Of a DNA stretch of 64,000 bases, positions 1-9,700 are shown one piece after another; within the stretch, counting starts at the first letter, position 1, and every line of letters begins with the position of its first letter. The notes under the pieces are model-generated. The model ran no database searches. It worked only from the letters and a program-made list of their open reading frames with translations, and had not been told where the DNA came from. Source of the stretch: Amoebophilaceae bacterium (GTDB taxonomy: Bacteria; Bacteroidota; Bacteroidia; Cytophagales; Amoebophilaceae); contig WTJV01000056.1 in NCBI GenBank assembly GCA_011524725.1, positions 54,430 through 118,429 of the forward strand. Reading direction: 5' to 3'. The translations under genes were made by a program, and so were the position numbers.

Positions 1-665
1 ATATCTTGATCATAAACAACCCTGTGGTCTTGATAACAATAGCCCGTATCTATCTCCCATATTTTGGGATCGAGGGCCGTTGCATCCGATTGGAAAGAAA
101 GGGTAAGTGCACGTACCCACTTTTCTTGGTTTTCTACCTCATCGTTAAGCTGCTTGAGTAGTTCTTGGATCTTTCCTTCTTCTTCATTCCACCCAAATGT
201 CGGACTGCCCCCCAGCAATCCTAACCTACCCAAGTACACGCACGCATCCCCTGTGGGGCTTGCAGCACTGGATATCATGTGCAGTCGAGACCGAACCACC
301 GACCTCTCTTGATGCACAAGCCAAGATAAGTATGTTTTTATAGGAAACTGCGCTGTACTCTTGACTGGTAGCTTACCTTGAGACGTCTCTGCATACCAAT
401 TATCGCCCTCTTGGTCGAATGTAATTTGTTCGCCGGGAGCTTGCAACACCACAGCGCTGCGAGAAGGCCTGGGAACGGCTACTACTAAAGAAGAGGTAGG
501 CATATCCACCTCAGGTCGAATACATGCTATTCTTACGTCTGCATCGGCAGAAGAAACGGACGACCTCTCTTCTTCGGTCATCGATAAGCTATCTGATGAC
601 TGACAACTGGGTAGTAAAGCGATTAGCGTTATTAAGCTTAGGGTAAAACGGAAACCATGTATCAT
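1..665 (-). CDS. Partial lipoprotein, unknown function (runs off the left edge)
   Basis: An open frame reads leftward from an ATG at 663-665 to the window edge without a stop, giving at least 221 codons; the 3' end lies outside. The N-terminus is a classical lipoprotein signal peptide: a short basic start (MIHGFRF), a hydrophobic run (TLSLITLIALL) and a lipobox LPSC with Cys21. A Ser/Glu-rich linker follows, as expected of a protein tethered to a membrane. The visible mature part contains Trp/Tyr-rich stretches and a predicted helical piece near residues 165-190 (EEEGKIQELLKQLNDEVEN). I do not recognise a family. It is separated from rluD by about 310 bases and transcribed in the same direction. 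The lipoprotein call is good; function is unknown. Confidence 0.7.
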   Translation of the reverse strand, partial: MIHGFRFTLSLITLIALLPSCQSSDSLSMTEEERSSVSSADADVRIACIRPEVDMPTSSLVVAVPRPSRSAVVLQAPGEQITFDQEGDNWYAETSQGKLPVKSTAQFPIKTYLSWLVHQERSVVRSRLHMISSAASPTGDACVYLGRLGLLGGSPTFGWNEEEGKIQELLKQLNDEVENQEKWVRALTLSFQSDATALDPKIWEIDTGYCYQDHRVVYDQD

Positions 666-976
666 AGTAAGGCATCATTTAATTTGCATCGGTATGCTAA
701 GGCACACGACGAGCTAATTGAAAAATAAACACATCTCTTCGCCAGCCTAGTAAAAAATAAATTAAAAAGCAAGTCAAGGCATTGCTAATTTTTAATCGAT
801 AGTTTTTTATAGAGCAACTGCAGCGAGCATTTGATCCATGAAATTATAATATGGAATACTACCTTTTTAGCAATGCCGCAAGCCAATAATTTTGTTACAG
901 GATGGGCGGTGACTTTTGAGTCCCTCTTGTGTGGCAGGCAGAAAGAAACACTCGCCCAGCAAAGAGGTACACCTAC
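666..976. other. Intergenic region with a spaced inverted repeat
   Basis: About 310 bases between the lipoprotein start and the rluD stop. It is A/T-rich in the middle (about 720-870). An 11-base perfect inverted repeat is seen: GGCATTGCTAA at 778-788 and TTAGCAATGCC at 867-877, with 78 bases between. The short plus-strand frame at 831-1022 runs into rluD antisense and has no recognisable features, so I do not call it a gene. The promoter of the lipoprotein gene presumably lies here, but I see no convincing motif. Confidence 0.4.
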
Positions 977-2053
977 CTACGTCCACTGCACGTATTGCTC
1001 CCATTTCTCTAGCACCTGCTGAAAATCGGACGGCAAGGGTACCTCAAAATAAATAGATTGCTGCGTCGTAGGGTGCACAAATCCTAAGGAGCGCGCATGA
1101 AGCGCTTGGCGAGGCATTAGCTTAAAGCAATTTGCGACAAAGGCCTTATACTTAGAAAAGCGTTCCCCTCTGAGGAGCTGATCTCCTCCATACGTCGCAT
1201 CGTTAAAGATCGGATGGCCCAGATATTTCATATGCGCACGGATCTGATGGGTACGGCCTGTTTCTAGGTTGCATCGTAAGAGGGATACATAGCGCAATCT
1301 CTTGATCGTTTGGTAGTGCGTGACAGCCCGCTTGCTCACGGATGCGTAGGGAGCCGTAGTCATCACACGCCGGTCCTTAGGGCTTCGTCCAACCGGAATA
1401 TCAATGGTACTTGTAGCTTCAGCCGGTTCGCCCCACACCAGCGCATAATAGGTCCGCTCGATGGTATGGTCGTAAAATTGCTTGGCTAGGGAAGTCATGC
1501 TAGCCTCGGTCTTAGCAATAACGAGTAACCCCGAAGTGTCCTTATCAAGGCGGTGCACTAAGCCAGGTCTACCCTCATTGTTGGGCTGCGTAGGCAACTG
1601 CGCAAAGTGATACACCAAAGCATTGACCAACGTCCCCGTCCAGTTGTTGTGTGCCGGATGCACCACCATGCCTGCGGGCTTATTTACCACGAGCAGGGCA
1701 TCGTCTTCATAGACAATGACTAACGGTATAGGTTCAGGAATGACTTCATCAAGGCGAGGAGGCGTGGGCAGTACCACCTTGATGATATCATAGGGCCTTA
1801 CCTTATAGCTAGCCCTGGTGGGCTGTTGATTGACCAAGACAAATCGCTCCTCGATGGCTAGTTGAATCCTATTGCGCGTCGTATTGGGCAGACGATCCAT
1901 CAGGAACTTATCGATCCTCAATAAGGTTTGTTTCGGATCTACCGCAATGGCATGGTGTTCAAAGAGGGGGTGTTGCTGCACGGTAGACGAATGTGTGCTA
2001 TAGTTTTGTGCTTTACGCGGTGCTAAGATAGCACGTGTATCACACAACCTCAA
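977..2053 (-). CDS. rluD: RluA-family 23S rRNA pseudouridine synthase
   Basis: Isomerises specific uridines of 23S rRNA helix 69 (or a related site) to pseudouridine. The order is an S4 RNA-binding domain at roughly residues 45-100 followed by the catalytic domain. The family signature HRLDKDTSG is present at about 167-175, with the catalytic Asp170, and the later GRTHQIRAHMKYLGHPI motif is intact. About 350 residues is the normal length. The longest frame begins with TTG at 2053, immediately after the TGA of the upstream HD gene. A GTG around codon 25 is a possible alternative start, since the first 30 residues look unlike the family. It is downstream of, and probably co-transcribed with, the symporter/HD pair. 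The family call is secure; choosing RluD over RluB/C-type paralogues is inferred from overall resemblance. Confidence 0.88.
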   Translation of the reverse strand: MRLCDTRAILAPRKAQNYSTHSSTVQQHPLFEHHAIAVDPKQTLLRIDKFLMDRLPNTTRNRIQLAIEERFVLVNQQPTRASYKVRPYDIIKVVLPTPPRLDEVIPEPIPLVIVYEDDALLVVNKPAGMVVHPAHNNWTGTLVNALVYHFAQLPTQPNNEGRPGLVHRLDKDTSGLLVIAKTEASMTSLAKQFYDHTIERTYYALVWGEPAEATSTIDIPVGRSPKDRRVMTTAPYASVSKRAVTHYQTIKRLRYVSLLRCNLETGRTHQIRAHMKYLGHPIFNDATYGGDQLLRGERFSKYKAFVANCFKLMPRQALHARSLGFVHPTTQQSIYFEVPLPSDFQQVLEKWEQYVQWT

Positions 2054-2629
2054 TCATATTGCTCTAGCTACCTTCCAGCTTCTTTCTTTGAGCTCTTGAG
2101 CCGTTTCAGGCAGCCCCAACCGCTGGGCTTGGGATACAAAGAATTGGAGGGTTTCTTTTGCAGTGCGAACCTGGCTGTCGGGCGACTTTGCACTAATCGT
2201 ACGCATGTTATGCATACGGTCGGCTAACTTTACATACAAGGCCCGCACATCACCCGCCTCTAACAACATCATGATGTTCTCTTCTGCCGAAAGCTTAATC
2301 TTGTACGAGCTGTCTTTATTGCTCTCCAAATGCGTTACCGTATCCACGATATCTGCTGTAGCTTTGCCAAACACCGCCTCCACGTCTTCAAGTAAAATGG
2401 AGGTATCTTCGACCACATCATGCAACAACGCGCCTAATATCGTTGCCTCTTCTTGGTTGTAGTCCAGCACAATCTGGGCTACAGCAATCGGATGCAAATA
2501 GAAGGGCTCTCCGGTCTTACGCTTCATCGGACCGTGGTACCACTTGATCAACTCTATCACTGACTTGACAAGCTCTATATCTGCCTCCGTTCTTGCTTCT
2601 ACGGCTTCTAAAAAGGTCTTTTCTTGCAA
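2054..2629 (-). CDS. RelA/SpoT-type HD hydrolase domain, probably the C-terminal part of a split symporter fusion
   Basis: A 191-codon frame carrying an HD domain of the RelA/SpoT hydrolase kind, which removes the 3'-pyrophosphate of (p)ppGpp. Key metal-site elements are all visible: FYLHP, LLHDVVEDT and KLADRMHNMRT. The only in-frame start is a TTG at 2629, lying inside the end of the symporter gene (22-base overlap, different frame). Reading this frame further upstream gives DQYPGAQLQEKTFLEA, which aligns with DDTYPGAKEQEKTFLEE in the intact fusion protein at 46554-50084. The frame stays open upstream to a TGA near 2724. This is best explained as the tail of a former single protein, separated by a frameshift within about 2610-2720. 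Because its catalytic residues are intact, it may still be made by coupling or reinitiation. Synthetase motifs of full-length RSH enzymes are absent. Confidence 0.75.
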   Translation of the reverse strand: MQEKTFLEAVEARTEADIELVKSVIELIKWYHGPMKRKTGEPFYLHPIAVAQIVLDYNQEEATILGALLHDVVEDTSILLEDVEAVFGKATADIVDTVTHLESNKDSSYKIKLSAEENIMMLLEAGDVRALYVKLADRMHNMRTISAKSPDSQVRTAKETLQFFVSQAQRLGLPETAQELKERSWKVARAI

Positions 2630-4803
2630 TTGGGCACCAGGATACTGATCATGTTGGCGATGCGTAGGGCAGCTGGGTGATCCTGGGTCCTTGTGGGATC
2701 CAGGGCGTGATAGTGAGCCGCAATCTCACGAAGCTTGGCCTCCAGATGCTGTTCTCTGCGCCTGGCAAAGATGAGAGCGGTCACAGTAGAGAAAATACAA
2801 GTGTACACCAACAAGTACCCGGTACTAAAGTCTAGCTGCAAGCTGATAGGGCCAATGACCAACTGGTAGAAAACAAGCCCCAGCACAATCCCCAGGGCAC
2901 TAAGTAGAATAAAGCTTAACCAGTCTACCAAGACAATCAGAAACATGATCGTGATGGCTATATTGATCAACCACTCTACACTACCCTGGGTAATGAGGAA
3001 CATCACCGTGCTGGTGAAAGGGAGACAGTACAGCAACGTCAGGTGCCAGAAGGTAGGGAGATAAGGCAGAAAGGATTTAGGCCATTTGTCCTTGACGATG
3101 AGTAACGCGCATAGGGTGGCTCCTATAAAACGTAGTGTCAGCATGGTGGGCTGATGGCCTAGCGATGTGTAGGACCACAAAAAGTAGGGAAGCGTATAAA
3201 TCATAGCAACAAAGACACCTAGGAGCACATAGGGGGCTCCATACTTCTGTGCCTGCGTTTGTGAGTAGGAAATAATACGCTGGGGGGCTGTGAGTAGGCT
3301 GCGCCAGGTCAGCCTTGCCAAGAGATTAGGCCTCATGGGTCGCCATAGAGTATAGGTATCTTGCCGGTGCTTGCGTACTACGAAACCTTTATGCCTGATC
3401 AGATGAAAACCCATAAAGATCGCGCTATTCGTAGCTATGAGAATGGGAAGAGAGAGATAATCATAAGTAGCGGGCAGGTAGAGTTTGAGAGCGATAAAAA
3501 CTAACAGGGTGCCTGCGACTGCCACATAAAAATCTTGCTTATCTACCTTAAGGCCCATGATCCCTGCCAGAATCGGACACAAAAGGGTCGGCGCCTGAAA
3601 GGATAAAGCCATGAGAAACAGTTGCAAAGCGTCTTGGGCATAAAGTCCAATAGCGATCACAATGCTACTGACCAGAACTGTAGCCCATCGTACCCAACTT
3701 AGTTCATTAATCACGACCTTTCTCATGTCACAAATAGGCTTGATGACATCATGCACCACCGTAAGTCCTGCAGTGTGGAGCAAAGAGTCTAGGGAAGACA
3801 TGTTCACGCTGACAAGCGCCGCGATCGCTATACCTTTCACCCCTGTAGGCAACAGATGGTGAATAATATGTGCCACGGCATTATTGGGGGCTATATGGGG
3901 GAACAACACCAAGGCAGCAAGACCGATAAAGAGCAAGACCCAACGAATCAGCGATGAAAAAACACCAACCACCAGAAATTGATCCCGCAACTGTCGGGGG
4001 TGCTGGGCCATGAGCATCCGTTGCATGACAATCGGACTAGCCACTACTACCGGAAGAAAACTCCAAATAATAAACAGGGGTAAGTAAGAAGAAAACTTCT
4101 CATGATTAACAACGAGTAGGTTGGTTTTGGGCACTGTAGCCCATATATGCTGCATCCCCCCTGCTGCCTCTACAACACTGTAGGCCATAAGTGGAATTCC
4201 CACGATAAAGACAAGAAATTGTAATACATCAGTAATCGTAACTGATTTGATACCTCCATGAGCTGTGTATAGCGAAAATAGAATGCCCCCTAGGATCATC
4301 CCCCAACTTGACTTGATTCCCAGTACAGACTCACAAATAACGCCTAAGACGACAAGCTCCATCCCCGTGAAGCAAACAATGATGAGGAAGCTAATGAGGC
4401 CCACCAAAATACCACTGTGCGTACCGTATAGCGATTTCATGACGTCCCCTAAAGTCATACAACCTTGAAACCGCATGAGGCGGGGTGCAACCACAAACGC
4501 CATAAGCATATAGCTGACAATAAGTCCTGAATTGGCAATTGCATAAATGATGCCGTCAGAGTACGCTAGCGCCACCCCCCAATCCAAAATAGCTGCTCCT
4601 CCTATATCCGTAGCCAAATAAGTAAGCGTCAGGGCAACAGTACCAAAGGATCGATTGGCCAGTGCATACTCCCGGATGTCTTTGATGCCCCTCCCTGCTC
4701 GAAGACCGATGACAAGCGTGATGAGTAAAAAAGCATAGACGATGCAGTAGTCTAGGCTTAGGTAGTGTATGTATGGCAAAACGGATAGTTGTAGTAACAG
4801 CAA
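2608..4803 (-). CDS. Sodium:solute symporter (SSS/SLC5-like) with extra C-terminal membrane domain
   Basis: A 731-residue polytopic membrane protein. Residues 1-470 have the SSS layout (about 13 hydrophobic segments), including the family-type stretch SVNMSSLDSLLHTAGLTV at about 330-347. A second block of hydrophobic segments occupies roughly 530-690, followed by a short charged helix (REQHLEAKLREIAA). The other two copies in this window (35832-39362 and 46554-50084) place a kinase-like region after this point; here it is essentially missing and the frame ends shortly after entering the HD-domain segment out of frame. The only upstream start is TTG at 4803. Substrate is unknown; proline or pantothenate-type carriers are relatives. 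It is probably the front part of a broken or divergent symporter/HD fusion, still able to encode a complete transporter domain. Confidence 0.8.
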   Translation of the reverse strand: MLLLQLSVLPYIHYLSLDYCIVYAFLLITLVIGLRAGRGIKDIREYALANRSFGTVALTLTYLATDIGGAAILDWGVALAYSDGIIYAIANSGLIVSYMLMAFVVAPRLMRFQGCMTLGDVMKSLYGTHSGILVGLISFLIIVCFTGMELVVLGVICESVLGIKSSWGMILGGILFSLYTAHGGIKSVTITDVLQFLVFIVGIPLMAYSVVEAAGGMQHIWATVPKTNLLVVNHEKFSSYLPLFIIWSFLPVVVASPIVMQRMLMAQHPRQLRDQFLVVGVFSSLIRWVLLFIGLAALVLFPHIAPNNAVAHIIHHLLPTGVKGIAIAALVSVNMSSLDSLLHTAGLTVVHDVIKPICDMRKVVINELSWVRWATVLVSSIVIAIGLYAQDALQLFLMALSFQAPTLLCPILAGIMGLKVDKQDFYVAVAGTLLVFIALKLYLPATYDYLSLPILIATNSAIFMGFHLIRHKGFVVRKHRQDTYTLWRPMRPNLLARLTWRSLLTAPQRIISYSQTQAQKYGAPYVLLGVFVAMIYTLPYFLWSYTSLGHQPTMLTLRFIGATLCALLIVKDKWPKSFLPYLPTFWHLTLLYCLPFTSTVMFLITQGSVEWLINIAITIMFLIVLVDWLSFILLSALGIVLGLVFYQLVIGPISLQLDFSTGYLLVYTCIFSTVTALIFARRREQHLEAKLREIAAHYHALDPTRTQDHPAALRIANMISILVPNCKKRPF

Positions 4804-4999
4804 GCAAGAAAAAACTTAAGCGCAAAAATGCAAGACGGCTCACCTGATCCTAAGTCTAGGGCCCTGGGCCAAGATGTGCGAAGGGTAGTCTTATTGGCAG
4901 ATAGTGTATACTATGTCCTCATATGACCTGCCAACTATCAGACTTGTCCCTCTTACTAGAAGCAGTTATATTAGTCATTCTTGTAAAAATGCAACAACT

Positions 5000-6283
5000 A
5001 TGCAAGATTTTATAGCCAATCTCCAATGGCGGGAAATGGTGCACGATGTAACTCCTGGTACAGCAGCACAACTCAATACCGAAAAAACAGCAGGCTACAT
5101 AGGCTTCGATCCTACCGCCTCTTCACTACACATCGGTAACTTGGCTGCCATCATGCTGCTCAAGCACTTTCAGAGAGCAGGGCACAAACCAGTAGTGGTG
5201 ATAGGGGGCGCCACCGGTATGATCGGGGACCCATCGGGCAAATCATCTGAGCGGAAGCTTTTGAAAGAAGAGGAGTTGCGTTACAACCAAACATGCATCG
5301 GCAAGCAATTGGAGCGCTTTCTAGATTTCTCCGACCAGGCCCATGGAGCGGTCTTACTCAATAACCTCGACTGGTTTAAGGAAATACGCTTTTTGTCGTT
5401 TCTGCGCAAAGTAGGCAAGCACATATCGGTCAACTATATGATGGCCAAAGATTCGGTGAAACAGCGCTTAGCAACTGGCCTTTCTTTCACTGAATTTGCT
5501 TATCAGCTCCTACAGGGCTATGATTTTTACTACCTATATACCCACCATAATGTGAAGTTGCAGATGGGTGGAGCAGACCAGTGGGGTAACCTCACAACAG
5601 GTACGGAACTGATCCGTAGAAAAATCGGTCAAGCAGCTTTTGCCCTCACTACGCCCCTGATTACAAAAGCAGATGGTGCCAAGTTTGGTAAAACCGAACA
5701 AGGCAATGTATGGCTCGACCCAAAAATGACTTCGCCACATACATTTTATCAGTTCTGGCTAAACTGCTCGGATGAAGAATCACGAAGGCTAATTAAGGTA
5801 TTTACCATGTTGGACGAAACAGCCATCAAAGCACTTTGCCACGCCCATGACGCAGCACCACACAAACGCACCCTGCAAAAGGCCCTTGCAAAAGAGTTGA
5901 CTATCATGGTACACACTGAGCAGGCTTATCGCCAAGCTGCCCAGGCAGCGGAGATCTTGTTTGGAGACACGACCCAGCAAGACATTCAAAAGCTGAGCGA
6001 GCAGGAGTTATTAATCGTTTTTGCCGACGTTCCGCAAATGGCAATTAGTAAAGAACAGTGGGATAATCTAGCGGATGTGGTAGATCTGGTATCCAGTGCT
6101 ACACAAGGAATGATCCTCAAGTCCAAGGGAGCAGCGCGCCGCATGGTCCAAGGAGGAGGACTAAGCATCAACAAAGTTAAGATTACCGATCCCCACCAAA
6201 AGCCCAACTGTGACCTTCTGCGCGATAGGTACCTGCTGGTTCAGCAAGGCAAACGGCAGTATTATCTGATTACCGTCCGATGA
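5000..6283 (+). CDS. tyrS: Tyrosyl-tRNA synthetase
   Basis: Charges tRNA-Tyr in the cytoplasm. This is a class I synthetase with the bacterial TyrRS layout: Rossmann catalytic domain with the HIGH-type motif HIGN at residues 44-47, the substrate-binding GFDPTASSLHIGN stretch, the KMSKS-type loop KFGKT at 228-232, and a C-terminal S4-like domain at about 360-427 (GAARRMVQGGGLSINKVKI). The 427-residue length is normal. The frame is open upstream to 4904, but the added 32 residues do not resemble the family, so ATG 5000 is chosen. It is divergent from the symporter gene, with about 200 bases between. Confidence 0.95.
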   Translation: MQDFIANLQWREMVHDVTPGTAAQLNTEKTAGYIGFDPTASSLHIGNLAAIMLLKHFQRAGHKPVVVIGGATGMIGDPSGKSSERKLLKEEELRYNQTCIGKQLERFLDFSDQAHGAVLLNNLDWFKEIRFLSFLRKVGKHISVNYMMAKDSVKQRLATGLSFTEFAYQLLQGYDFYYLYTHHNVKLQMGGADQWGNLTTGTELIRRKIGQAAFALTTPLITKADGAKFGKTEQGNVWLDPKMTSPHTFYQFWLNCSDEESRRLIKVFTMLDETAIKALCHAHDAAPHKRTLQKALAKELTIMVHTEQAYRQAAQAAEILFGDTTQQDIQKLSEQELLIVFADVPQMAISKEQWDNLADVVDLVSSATQGMILKSKGAARRMVQGGGLSINKVKITDPHQKPNCDLLRDRYLLVQQGKRQYYLITVR

Positions 6284-6751
6284 GATCCGATGGACATAGG
6301 CAGCGATCTTTCCCCTAACAGATTTGGAGTACTTGCCTGGTTTACCATCTCTGCATAAAGCTCCAGATAGGTTGCTACGCTCTGACAATTACTTTCTCTC
6401 GAAAGCTTGCGCGACTGCCGTCCACATGGAGAAAGTTTGCATAGGCTAAACCTATGGTAAAATGTGACTTAAGACTCATTTAGAGGCAGTAAGGGCACGT
6501 TTTAGCAAGTTTTGCCACAACCCCACTCCTTCAGAGTAAGGAGCAAAAATAGCGGAAGTGCCTGAAGGATCTCCAAGGAAAGCCTACTTTTTTTGTTTAT
6601 GTCACTTGACTTTGTCTTTCTTTTTGTTTACGTAGAAGTATTGAAGTAAAAAGTCAAAAACGAAAGCATGTAGGGCGTAAGCACACGAGAAAGAAAAGGT
6701 AGGTTACTTCAAGAAGAGAATCTTTCTTTTTGACTTAAAAAAAGTGATCTT
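6284..6751. other. Long intergenic leader before the TPR lipoprotein cluster
   Basis: About 470 bases without a credible gene. The right half (6580-6740) is strongly biased: long T-runs and A-runs with partly repeated strings such as TCTTTCTTTTTG at 6614-6625 and 6721-6732, and several TTGACTT/AAGTCAA pieces in both orientations. These could form alternative weak hairpins upstream of the first lipoprotein gene and may include its promoter. I see no riboswitch, tRNA or small RNA that I can name. Confidence 0.4.
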
Positions 6752-9700
6752 ATGATTAGCGCACACCATCATCACAGAATCGCAGCAGTACTATTACTCA
6801 ATTTACTGTGGCAGGGCTGCCAGCAAGCGCAGTTAAGTGCCACCAAGGAAGGAATGCCTTCCGAAACGCATATGGGGCCTGAGGTGCAGAAGCAGGAGGC
6901 ATCTATAAATTTTCTGAGCAACTTCTCTCTGATTATTTCGCAATCTCTGCCTCAGGATCTCAGATCACAGCCACCCTCCGCAAGCAGAAAAGGTCTATTC
7001 CTATTACCACACGCTCCTCATCAAACGCATAGTAGGTTATTGCATCTGCCAAGCCAAAAGCTGTTCTACAATCTGCGAATTCTTACGTCACTTCCAGCAA
7101 GATACAGACCTCTCGCATGCTTATACGGGCTTGCTGCTAGGCCTTTACCATCCCTTCGGGTGAGCGAATGGTGTTCCAATGAAACAAGGATCGACAACAG
7201 ACTGTATCGCGGCCTTGCCACCAATACTTCTGAGGTACATAGCTCGACAGCAGGCCCCACAGTTACCGGGTTGCCCCTTAAATGGGGACAGAGCCAGAGC
7301 GTTAATACTTCAAAAACGCCGATTTCTGTTACGACCTTCATACAATCTCACCATCACTTGTATTCTTGTTTGTACTTAGGGCAATTAGGAATATTAAGTA
7401 AAACACAACAAGAGCAAGAAGATCAAAGTCCCAAAGAGGACCGGCAACTATCTATTGGATCCGAACAGCAATATACAGCGACTCAAGTACCGGTAACACA
7501 GGCCCTTGCAACGAGCTCATTGTCGAAATCACCTCAAGAGCTGACGAAACAGCTGAAACGACTTATAACAGATGGTGTCTTTAGCGGCTCTGTCGACACG
7601 GAAGCCATAGCAGCCATATTAAGCCAGTTAGCAGCATTACGCCAAGCACAGGGTGAACAAACAAACAACCTATCTAACTATACTGATGCTGCCATACTCC
7701 ATCAACATGCGTTACAGTTGTGGCAGAGAAAGAAGGACGTTCATAAAGAGAATATCGAGGAGACCTACAAAGCATTGGCGAAAATTAGAAGCGAACTGAC
7801 GAGAAGTGTCAGAACAGTGCAAAGGCAGGATGACATGAGTCGTAAGTTCGCCTCAGAGGCCCTCAAGAAAGAGAGCAAGCGTGACAAGAAAGATTTAAGA
7901 GAAGACGTTAAGCAACGCCTAAAAGTAATCAAGGCGGCCGAGATCAAGAATGACGATGCTGAATATACCCAGAGAACCAGAGACCTATTCGCAGGTATCA
8001 CAACAAGAATGAGAGGATTTCTAGGAAGGCTCTATGAAGAATGTGAACGAGAACTTGGCCCAACGCCCTGCCAATATGCAGTCATCGGACTGGGATCCAT
8101 GGCCTTGCAGCAGATAACACCCTACTCAGACTTGGAGTTTGCCATTTTAATGGAAGATAGTGACGATCAAGAGACCCTTGAAAAGAATCGAAAATACCTC
8201 AGGCAATTAACCCACCTCGTGCACCTTAGGATCATCAACTTGGGCGAGACGGTACTTCCCGAAAGCGAATATGGGATTAACATAGATAATCTCTCTAAAC
8301 GTGGCGTCAATTTTGATTTGGGAGGTAAAACGCCATTAGGAAGAGAAGGTAAAGCGTACGACCTCGTACAAACGGTTAAAGGAATGATGGGGCACTTGCA
8401 AGATAATGGAGAGACGATACCAGCAGAATATCCACGCCTAACTGACATTCTAGAGTGTACCTGTTTCGTGCATGGCAACGAACAGCTCCACCAAAACTAT
8501 ATGCGGAAGGCCGAATACTTCTTACACAGTGAAGCAGAATCTGGCATACCGGTGTGTCAAGAACGAGTCAAGCAGCGAATGCAAGCACTTGATCTAAAAA
8601 AATTTGAACCACGACTTAAGGACAAAAGCTATGTTTACGATGTCAAACAAGAGATCTACCGATTACCCGATCGGCTGCTCCATGGATTGGCAACCTACCA
8701 TGGCTCGTTACCCAAGAGTGCTTGGGATGCCGTAGATCAGCTACATCAGAAAGAAGTCATCAGTAAAGAAGCGGTACCACATCTACAATATGCCGCAAGC
8801 TTCGCTACACTGTTACGTTTAAGAACCTATACATATCATGATGAACAAAAAGAAGATGTGCAACTGGGGACAATCCATAAAACCTACCCAGAAGGAACCA
8901 GAGAAGCAGAGGGAACCAGAGAAGCAGAGGGAACCAGAGAAGCAAAGGGAACCAGAGAAGCAAAGGGAACCAGAGAAGTAGTGCGCAAAATATTCCAGCT
9001 ACCTGAGTCAGCTTTAAAAGAAGATAGAGGACTATTCAAATACTATTACACAGCTCTACCTTTACATGAAAAAATGAATCTATTTTTCTCTGACGTACTG
9101 CAATCCTCGGAACAAGAGCTGGCAACCAGGAAAGCACGAACAGGTTTTTTTCGATCCACATCTTTTTATGAGGATAATGACCTTATAAAAGCCGCAATCT
9201 ACAATCGATTAATGCAGTATCGTCAGGCTATTCATTACTGGAAGTGCATTGTAGAGAATCACATAGCCCGCTACGGTAAGAAGTCCCATTCTAGTGTAGC
9301 CGAATCTCTCAATAACATAGGTAGTGCTTACCTGGCCTTGGGAGACGCGGAGGAAGGACTCAAATACCTAAAAGAAGCACTCGATATGAGATGTGGGCTC
9401 TCTCATGAGCAGCCACATCCCAACGTAGCCGAATCCCTAAATAACGTAGGCGAAGCCTACCAAGACCTAGGGGACGCGAAAACAGGACTCGATTATCTAA
9501 AAGAAGCGCTCGACATGCACGAGCAACTCTATCCCCACCAATCCCATCTTGACGTAGCTATGTCTCTCAACAACGTAGGTAGGGCTCACCAAGACCTAGG
9601 GGAGATTGAGAAAGGGCTGGAATATCAAGAGAAAGCACTCGATATGAGACGTAAGCTCTTTCCTAGCCAACCCCATCCTGATCTAGCCGAATCCCTCAAC

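Noticed and set aside
831..1022. Plus-strand frame of 63 codons between the lipoprotein gene and rluD
   Set aside because: Its 3' part is antisense to rluD, it has no signal, domain or plausible neighbour, and its composition looks random.
2608..2640. Possible programmed -1 frameshift joining the symporter and HD frames
   Set aside because: No X-XXY-YYZ slippery heptamer in the right register was found in the overlap, so a mutation is the simpler explanation.
4904..4999. Upstream extension of tyrS by 32 codons
   Set aside because: The added residues do not resemble TyrRS; the family N-terminus starts at the ATG at 5000.
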